Part shown: one piece after another, positions 4,983 to 9,490 of the stretch
Layout: every line of letters starts with the position of its first letter
How positions within the stretch are numbered: position 1 is the first letter of the stretch
Source of the DNA: Desulfatirhabdium butyrativorans
GTDB taxonomy: Bacteria > Desulfobacterota > Desulfobacteria > Desulfobacterales > JAIFKL01
Length of the DNA stretch: 9,490 nt
Direction of reading: 5' to 3'
Assembly (NCBI GenBank): GCA_022736535.1
Contig: DZCT01000054.1
Coordinates: forward strand, 1-9,490
Translations under genes and position numbers: made by a program
The notes under the pieces: generated by a model
What the model was told of the DNA's origin: nothing
The model's database searches: none
The model's input: the letters and a program-made list of their open reading frames with translations, nothing else

Positions 4983-4993
4983 AATCAAACACC

Positions 4994-6064
4994 ATGAAAA
5001 AAAACATGCTGACTTCCCTTGCTTTGGGAATACTGGTATCCGGCGCCGCGCTGTACTTAGCGTTCAGAAATGTTCCCTTTGCGGAACTCGGCAATTATTT
5101 ATCTTCTATCAACTACTTATGGATATTTCCTTCTGCATTTGCGTCTTTGCTGGCATTTGCCCTGCGGGCATTCCGGTGGCAGATTATTCTCGGAACTGAG
5201 CGGGAAATCGCTTTCTGGCGGGCATTTCATCCTTTGATGATCGGCTTCATGCTGAACTGCATCCTGCCCGGCAGAGCCGGTGAGGTGGCAAGACCCGTGA
5301 TTCTGCAAAAAAAAGATCAGGTGCCTTTTTCCACAGGACTCGCCACCGTCGCGGCGGAGCGGGTCTTTGATGTCGTTTTTCTGATGATTCTTTTCGGCTC
5401 GGTGCTTTATACTGTAAAAATAGACCCGAATCTCAGCATTCCTTTCGGGAAATATCACCTGAACCGGGAAACGCTGGAGATGGTCGGCAAAAACATGCTG
5501 ACCCTCTGCATTTTGGGTGTGAGCGGAATGATCCTGATGAATTTTGCGGCGGTGCAGAATCTTATCAGCCGCTTCATTATGATGATTCCTTCGCTCTTTT
5601 TCTTTGCCGGAAGCGATTTCAAAGAAAAGATAAAAGACAAAATCTGTATCCGCTTGGTCGGAATGACGGAAAATGTTGCCGCGGGTTTTTCGCTGGTCAG
5701 ATTTCCGAAAAAGCTCGCGGTCTGTGTGGGGCTTTCCTTTTTAATCTGGACGCTTTCCGCATTTTCATATTATGTGTTTTCGCTCGGATGTCCGGGCATC
5801 GGGCTTTCATACATGGAAATGACGGCGGTGATGGTCATTATCTGCTTTTTCATAGCGCTGCCGTCCGTTCCGGGTTACTGGGGACTCTGGGAAGCGGGCG
5901 GCATGTTTGCCATGACGCTGTTCGGCATTCCTTTAAATTCAAAAGAAGCGGTGGGCTTTACGCTGGCGAATCATGCTGTTCAGATTTTTCCGGTGGTCAT
6001 CGCGGGGCTGATCTCCGCGATGATGATCGGCGTGAATGTCTGGCAGATTTTGTATAAAAAATAA
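4994..6064 (+). CDS. YbhN/UPF0104-type integral membrane protein (LPG synthase TM-like)
   Basis: This 356-residue polytopic inner-membrane protein has about seven to eight hydrophobic segments, starting at 7-23, 43-58 and 76-91. Family signatures are LPGRAGEVARP at 91-101, ERVFD at 122-126 and PSVPGYWGLWEAG at 290-302. These are typical of the UPF0104 group, related to the flippase-like half of lysylphosphatidylglycerol synthase. The catalytic LPG-synthase C-terminal domain is absent, so a lipid or polyprenyl-lipid transport role is more likely than aminoacyl transfer. The substrate is unknown. I start at ATG 4994 (MKKNMLTSL), because the in-frame extension to 4940 runs through the heptamer repeat. 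No clear ribosome-binding site is present, so translation may depend on the upstream hairpin or on ribF transcription. Confidence 0.85.
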   Translation: MKKNMLTSLALGILVSGAALYLAFRNVPFAELGNYLSSINYLWIFPSAFASLLAFALRAFRWQIILGTEREIAFWRAFHPLMIGFMLNCILPGRAGEVARPVILQKKDQVPFSTGLATVAAERVFDVVFLMILFGSVLYTVKIDPNLSIPFGKYHLNRETLEMVGKNMLTLCILGVSGMILMNFAAVQNLISRFIMMIPSLFFFAGSDFKEKIKDKICIRLVGMTENVAAGFSLVRFPKKLAVCVGLSFLIWTLSAFSYYVFSLGCPGIGLSYMEMTAVMVIICFFIALPSVPGYWGLWEAGGMFAMTLFGIPLNSKEAVGFTLANHAVQIFPVVIAGLISAMMIGVNVWQILYKK

Positions 6065-6069
6065 GAGGT

Positions 6070-6236
6070 TCTCGCAAAGAACGCAGAGGGCGCAAAGAAG
6101 AAAAGAAGAAAAATAAATTTTTCCTTTGCGTTCTCTGCGAGAGACTATTTTTTTTCTCGCAAAGAAGAAAAGAAGAAAAGAAGAAAAATTCAGTAAAATA
6201 AATTTTTCCTTTGCGTTCTCTGCGTTCTCTGCGAGA
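6070..6236. repeat. complex of CTTTGCGTTCTCTGCGAGA-type inverted and direct repeats
   Basis: The left arm TCTCGCAAAGAACGCAGAG (6070-6088) is nearly complementary to CTTTGCGTTCTCTGCGAGA (6124-6140). A second CTCGCAAAGAAG start (6156-6167) faces a second CTTTGCGTTCTCTGCG... arm (6209-6234), which has one extra TTCTCTGCG unit. Between the arms lie GAAGAAAA tracts and two copies of AAATAAATTTTTCC or a close variant. The whole is a tandem duplication of a palindromic unit, filling the gap between the membrane protein and pspA. Confidence 0.8.
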
Positions 6237-6251
6237 AATAAAGAGAGAGAC

Positions 6252-6818
6252 ATGAAAGAAACGATTTTAACCCGTGCGGGCAGGATTATCCGCTACAGCA
6301 TCCGCCAGTTAATCGAAGCGTTTGAAGCTGAAAACGCCGACCCGAATGCTGCGTCAGAAAATGCTGTACGTGAAATTGACTCGCTTATCGCCGAAGTGCG
6401 CGCCGAGTTGGGGAAAAACATTGCTCAGAGACATCTCGCTTCAAAGCAGCTTTCAGAAGCTGAAAAGCGGCATCGGCAACTGAGTTCCGAAGTCGAAACA
6501 GCAATTCAGGAAAACCGTGAAGACATCGCGGAAAAAGCGATTGAGCGGCAGCTTGAAACCGAGGCGCAGATGCCGGTTCTGGAATCTGTCATAAAAGAAT
6601 ATGATAACAAGATAAAACACTTGGAGCGTCTCATCAGCTCGCTTCAGGCAAAACAGCGGGAAATGAAAATCGAAAATCAGACGGCTATGTCCGCCGATAT
6701 ATCATTTCCTGTTGAAAATACAGAATCTTCAGACCGTTTAGCCGAATTGGACGAAATTTACCGGAAACATCGTATTCAGGAACGTCTTTCAGTTGTAAAA
6801 GCCCGAATGAAAAAATAA
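6252..6818 (+). CDS. pspA: PspA/IM30 family protein (short form)
   Basis: This 188-residue protein is almost entirely alpha-helical coiled coil. An amphipathic N-terminal segment (3-24) is followed by DPNAASENAVREIDSLIAEV (31-50), the position of the conserved 'DP..l....i.em...l..v' region of PspA. Long heptad helices span about 40-145 (QLSEAEKRHRQL, AIERQLETEAQ, DNKIKHLERLISSLQAKQ), and a C-terminal helix ends in RMKK. PspA/IM30 proteins assemble as ESCRT-III-like oligomers on the inner leaflet and protect stressed membranes. E. coli PspA is about 222 residues, so this is a shorter member. The start at 6252 follows GAGAGAGA. The frame stays open to 6126 through the repeat block, but that extension is repeat-encoded and unlikely to be protein. 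It is upstream of yqiJ on the same strand. Confidence 0.85.
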   Translation: MKETILTRAGRIIRYSIRQLIEAFEAENADPNAASENAVREIDSLIAEVRAELGKNIAQRHLASKQLSEAEKRHRQLSSEVETAIQENREDIAEKAIERQLETEAQMPVLESVIKEYDNKIKHLERLISSLQAKQREMKIENQTAMSADISFPVENTESSDRLAELDEIYRKHRIQERLSVVKARMKK

Positions 6819-6835
6819 GTAAAATATTTCTTGTC

Positions 6836-6921
6836 ACGAGGCTCTGTCTCGTAACGTATTCTCATCATAGCGGGTTGCGGCAGAGCCGTAATGATGATTC
6901 CGTTACGAGGCAGAGCCTCGT
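6836..6921. repeat. MITE-like palindromic element between pspA and yqiJ
   Basis: Terminal inverted repeats of 21 bp (6836-6856 and 6901-6921) match at 20 of 21 positions. Each end is itself nearly palindromic. The right end extends to a perfect 11-bp stem, CGTTACGAGGC and GCCTCGTAACG (6901-6925), with an AGA loop. Inside, CATCAT faces ATGATG and a CGGCAGAGCCG core forms another small stem. The whole can fold into a long cruciform. No transposase is encoded. It interrupts the pspA-yqiJ intergenic space and could reduce or regulate read-through. Confidence 0.78.
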
Positions 6922-6960
6922 AACGAGAGAAACGAGAGAAGATGAAAAAATAGGTGAAAC

Positions 6961-7707
6961 ATGACAGACTTCATTTTTGCCCAAGCAAATCTGCCCTTTA
7001 CCATTGCGCTGGGACTGATGATTGCCATCGGTCTGCTCGAAGGTATCACCACGCTGATGGGATTCGGCGCATCGTCTTTTGTTGAATCCTTTATGCCGGA
7101 CGCGGACATTGACATTGACGTGGACGTGGATATTGATGCGGATATTGACATGGATGCGGACATTGACGCGGGCGCAGGCATTTCCCATGACGGCGATATG
7201 GGAGACATTGCTTCTTCCCATGCACTTTCACGTCTGCTCGGCTGGTTCAACATCGGCAGGGTGCCGGTGCTGATTTTATTCGTGATGTTTCTTCTCGGCT
7301 TCGGCATTATCGGGCTGACCATACAATCTGTTGTCCGAGACCTTGCCGGACAGCTTCTCCCGATGAGTATTCCCTCGGCCGGGGCGTTTTTCGGCGCATT
7401 GGTTTTCGTGAAATTTTCCGGCATGATATTGGCGAAAATAATTCCCAAAGATGAAACTCAGGCTGTTTCTGAAACAACTTTCATCGGGCGTGCGGCGGTG
7501 ATTACGCTGGGAACGGCAAAGCGGGGACAGCCCGCGCAGGCAAAATTTCAGGATCAGTACGGTCAGACGCATTATATCATGGTTGAGCCGGACGCGGAAG
7601 CAGACGCTTTTGCAACAGGGACGGAGATTCTGATCGTCACGCAAAACGGCGCGGTATTTCGTGCGATTCGCAATCCCGGGGGCGTGCTGTCTGAAAAGAA
7701 AGATTGA
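6961..7707 (+). CDS. yqiJ: YqiJ-family membrane protein with C-terminal OB fold
   Basis: The 248-residue inner-membrane protein has three hydrophobic segments: about 13-36, 101-125 and 137-161. They are followed by a soluble C-terminal OB-fold-like domain (about 168-240) with FIGRAAVITLG and DQYGQTHYIMVEP. GWFNIGRVPVLILFVMFLLG (94-113) and IIPKDET match the E. coli YqiJ family pattern. The YqiJ and NfeD groups act with flotillin-like proteins in membrane microdomains. Here a PspA gene lies 142 bp upstream, suggesting a membrane-stress module, but no flotillin follows. Residues 47-69 are an alternating Asp-X run with 12 Asp, placed between the first and second membrane segments and probably outside the membrane. 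The start is supported by an AGGTG box 4 nt before the ATG. Confidence 0.87.
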   Translation: MTDFIFAQANLPFTIALGLMIAIGLLEGITTLMGFGASSFVESFMPDADIDIDVDVDIDADIDMDADIDAGAGISHDGDMGDIASSHALSRLLGWFNIGRVPVLILFVMFLLGFGIIGLTIQSVVRDLAGQLLPMSIPSAGAFFGALVFVKFSGMILAKIIPKDETQAVSETTFIGRAAVITLGTAKRGQPAQAKFQDQYGQTHYIMVEPDAEADAFATGTEILIVTQNGAVFRAIRNPGGVLSEKKD

Positions 7708-7760
7708 GTTGCGCACTGTTGCAACGCTGCACTCGGAATGACAGAGGTATTTCTCAATTC
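7708..7760. other. short convergent intergenic region
   Basis: This 53-bp stretch separates the convergent yqiJ and chemoreceptor genes. It contains a GTTGC-rich piece, including the 8-bp palindrome GTTGCAAC, followed by CACTCGGAATGACA. It resembles remnants of another intergenic repeat. No hairpin with a T tract is present, so the convergent transcripts lack a visible intrinsic terminator here. Confidence 0.5.
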
Positions 7761-9476
7761 TCATTTCTCACTTCCTCTGACCAGCGCCACCAATTCTTTC
7801 ACAAAGACTTTCATCCTTTCCGACTGATTTTTCATCTGCTCGGACGCTGAAGTTGTCTCTTCGGAATTTGCCGCATTTTTCTGAGTGATTCTGTCTGTTT
7901 CACTCATGGCTCTGCCCATCTGCGCTATTCCCTGATTCTGCTCATCTGAGGATGCAGCTATTTCCGCAAGCAGCGACTGCATTCTTGCCGCCTGCCCCGC
8001 GACCTCAATAAATGCCTCATTTGTCTTAGAAGCGATCTCTTCTCCTTCCCTGATTTTTTTTACAATGCCCTCGATGAGAAGCGAGGTGTTTCGGGCTTCC
8101 CCGGTGGCCTTTAATGCGAGACTTCTGACTTCCGCCGCCACCACCGCAAAGCCTGCGCCTGCCGCGCCTGCACGGGCAGCCTCCACCGCGGCATTCAAGG
8201 CAAGCAGACCGGTCTGAAAGGCAATTTCATCAATCGTGCCGATGATCTTGGATGTCTCCTTGCCCGCCTTGGAAATTTCTTCCATTGAAACCCTGAGTTC
8301 CTTCATAAAAGTATCTGTTTTTCGGAAAAGTTCCTGAACATTTGTCACAAACTGATTTGTCCGGCTTGCGTTGTCTGCATTGCCCTGAGCCATTGCCGAC
8401 ATTTCCTCCAAAGACGCGGCGTTTTCCTCAGACGCGGCAGCCTGCTCGGATGATCCCGCAGCCAGTTCCCGGCTTGCCGACAATATCTCATCAGACGCGG
8501 CTGCCACCTGTCCGGAGCAGGCTGTAAGCCCGTCAATAACCCGATAAATGGGGCGGACCGTGGATTGCACGAGAAACAGTATGAGTCCCGCAACAAAGAA
8601 CATCACTGCCGCGCCGACGCCGATATTTACATAACTCACATGCTTCACAGAGTCAAAAATTTCCGATTTGTTTGTGTTCACAGCAACAATCCATCCGGTT
8701 TTTTCATCTCTTTTATAAGCGGCCAGCTTTTCCACACCTTCAAAGGTGTAGGAAATCAGTCCTTCTTTTTTTTCCAGCATTTCTTTGCCGAATTTTTCAG
8801 AGCTTACATTATATGTGAGGATTTTCGTTTTTTCAGGATGTGCGATAAGCACTCCGTCTTTTCTGAAGATATAAGCGTAGCCGCTTTTGCCGGATTTTGC
8901 CGGTTCGATGAAATGCGTATCGAAGTATGACATCTCAATAATTCCGAGGTGTACGCCGACAATCTCATCTCCCATTTTCAGCGGAGATGAAACAGTAAAA
9001 ACGGCTTTGCCTGTAGTTTTGCTTTTTATCACGTCGGAAACAGCAATTTTTCCGGACAGCGATTCTTTAAAAAAGGCTTCATCAGAAACGGTCTTTCCGA
9101 TCTCTTCCGGCTCGGAACAGGCAACAATGATGCCTTTGGTATCGGCAACTGCCACCCGTTCATAATATCCGTAGTCGTTTTTTATTTTCAGCAGCATCTT
9201 GTTTGCGGCATCTAGAACCGTGTCGCCGAGCAAATCCTGAACAACCGTTATCAGCGTGGCATCTTCACTCCGATAAGCATAATTGAGTTTCATACTTTCA
9301 ACAGATAAGTCAATCAGCATGACGACAGATTCCGCTGTATGCGAGAGCCGGGCTGTTATGGTCGTCTCAAGCGTATCTTTGGATTTGAGATAAGAAATAG
9401 CAGTGATGATTCCCATGCCGAAAATGAACAGAAATAAGGTTGGAATAAGAAACCTGTTTCTGAGACTCCATTTCAT
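7761..9476 (-). CDS. methyl-accepting chemotaxis protein with dCache-type sensor
   Basis: The 571-residue transmembrane chemoreceptor has TM1 at about 8-30 and a periplasmic double-Cache sensor at 35-280 that includes VAVADTKGIIVACSEPEEIG (108-127), AVFTVSSPL and a distal SGYAYIFRKDGVLIAHP (198-214). TM2 is at about 283-305. A short RPIYRVIDGL connector stands in place of a full HAMP domain, and a long signalling coiled coil runs to the end. The hairpin tip at about 415-455 has IDEIAFQTGLLALNAAVEAA followed by RAGAAGAGFAVVAAEVR. It should signal through CheW/CheA. The ligand cannot be told. There is no C-terminal CheR-docking pentapeptide. The start at 9476 has AAGGAG 8 nt upstream at the window edge. 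The gene is convergent with yqiJ. Confidence 0.95.
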   Translation of the reverse strand: MKWSLRNRFLIPTLFLFIFGMGIITAISYLKSKDTLETTITARLSHTAESVVMLIDLSVESMKLNYAYRSEDATLITVVQDLLGDTVLDAANKMLLKIKNDYGYYERVAVADTKGIIVACSEPEEIGKTVSDEAFFKESLSGKIAVSDVIKSKTTGKAVFTVSSPLKMGDEIVGVHLGIIEMSYFDTHFIEPAKSGKSGYAYIFRKDGVLIAHPEKTKILTYNVSSEKFGKEMLEKKEGLISYTFEGVEKLAAYKRDEKTGWIVAVNTNKSEIFDSVKHVSYVNIGVGAAVMFFVAGLILFLVQSTVRPIYRVIDGLTACSGQVAAASDEILSASRELAAGSSEQAAASEENAASLEEMSAMAQGNADNASRTNQFVTNVQELFRKTDTFMKELRVSMEEISKAGKETSKIIGTIDEIAFQTGLLALNAAVEAARAGAAGAGFAVVAAEVRSLALKATGEARNTSLLIEGIVKKIREGEEIASKTNEAFIEVAGQAARMQSLLAEIAASSDEQNQGIAQMGRAMSETDRITQKNAANSEETTSASEQMKNQSERMKVFVKELVALVRGSEK

Positions 9477-9490
9477 AAAAATTCTCCTTG

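Noticed and set aside
4940..4993. 18-codon N-terminal extension of the YbhN-like protein
   Set aside because: It is encoded by the heptamer repeat and spacer. The natural membrane-protein start MKKNMLTSL is at 4994.
6903..7448. 181-residue frame on the minus strand opposite yqiJ
   Set aside because: Its Ser-X repetitive middle is the reverse complement of the Asp-X run, and yqiJ has clear family motifs and a ribosome-binding site.
7276..7764. 162-residue frame on the minus strand opposite the 3' half of yqiJ
   Set aside because: It is a shadow frame with no recognisable domain, overlapping the well-supported yqiJ.

Overview
The window looks like a bacterial chromosome segment, most likely from a sulfate-reducing or related Desulfobacterota lineage. 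That assignment is an inference. It rests on the GlcF/LutA-like Fe-S oxidoreductase, the Geobacter/Desulfobacterales style of chemoreceptor, the PspA-YqiJ pair, and the many hairpin-forming intergenic repeats alongside small toxin-antitoxin-like gene pairs. No marker gene fixes the species.

Left part (1-3730) is an accessory stretch read entirely on the minus strand. It starts with the N-terminal part of a two-cluster Fe-S protein that runs off the left edge. Then come a HigB/HigA toxin-antitoxin pair (1340-728) with a short antitoxin-like remnant behind it, a DUF4160-DUF2442 pair (2194-1700) whose first gene carries a one-base frameshift, an unrecognised 147-residue membrane-anchored protein (2900-2457), and a DUF4258-DUF2283 pair (3621-3102). 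Two of these pairs are bracketed by direct repeats. An identical 47-bp hairpin sequence lies on both sides of DUF4160-DUF2442. Two copies of about 44 bp lie on both sides of DUF4258-DUF2283, and one of them is part of the terminator of the neighbouring tRNA gene.

Middle part (3695-6064) is housekeeping. tRNA-Leu(CAG) on the minus strand and ribF on the plus strand diverge from two consensus-like promoters that occupy the same 64 bp. ribF, the bifunctional riboflavin kinase/FAD synthetase, is followed by a block of inverted heptamer repeats and then a YbhN/UPF0104-type polytopic membrane protein.

Right part (6065-9490) holds a repeat-rich gap, a short PspA/IM30 protein, a MITE-like palindromic element, and a YqiJ-type membrane protein with a striking Asp-X dipeptide run. 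PspA and YqiJ probably act together in membrane-stress or membrane-domain maintenance, although the flotillin that often accompanies YqiJ is not here. A convergent methyl-accepting chemotaxis protein (9476-7761) closes the window, with its Shine-Dalgarno sequence just inside the right edge.

No CRISPR array, rRNA, phage structural gene or transposase is visible. The unusual content is the cluster of repeat-flanked small gene pairs beside tRNA-Leu and the several families of self-complementary intergenic repeats.
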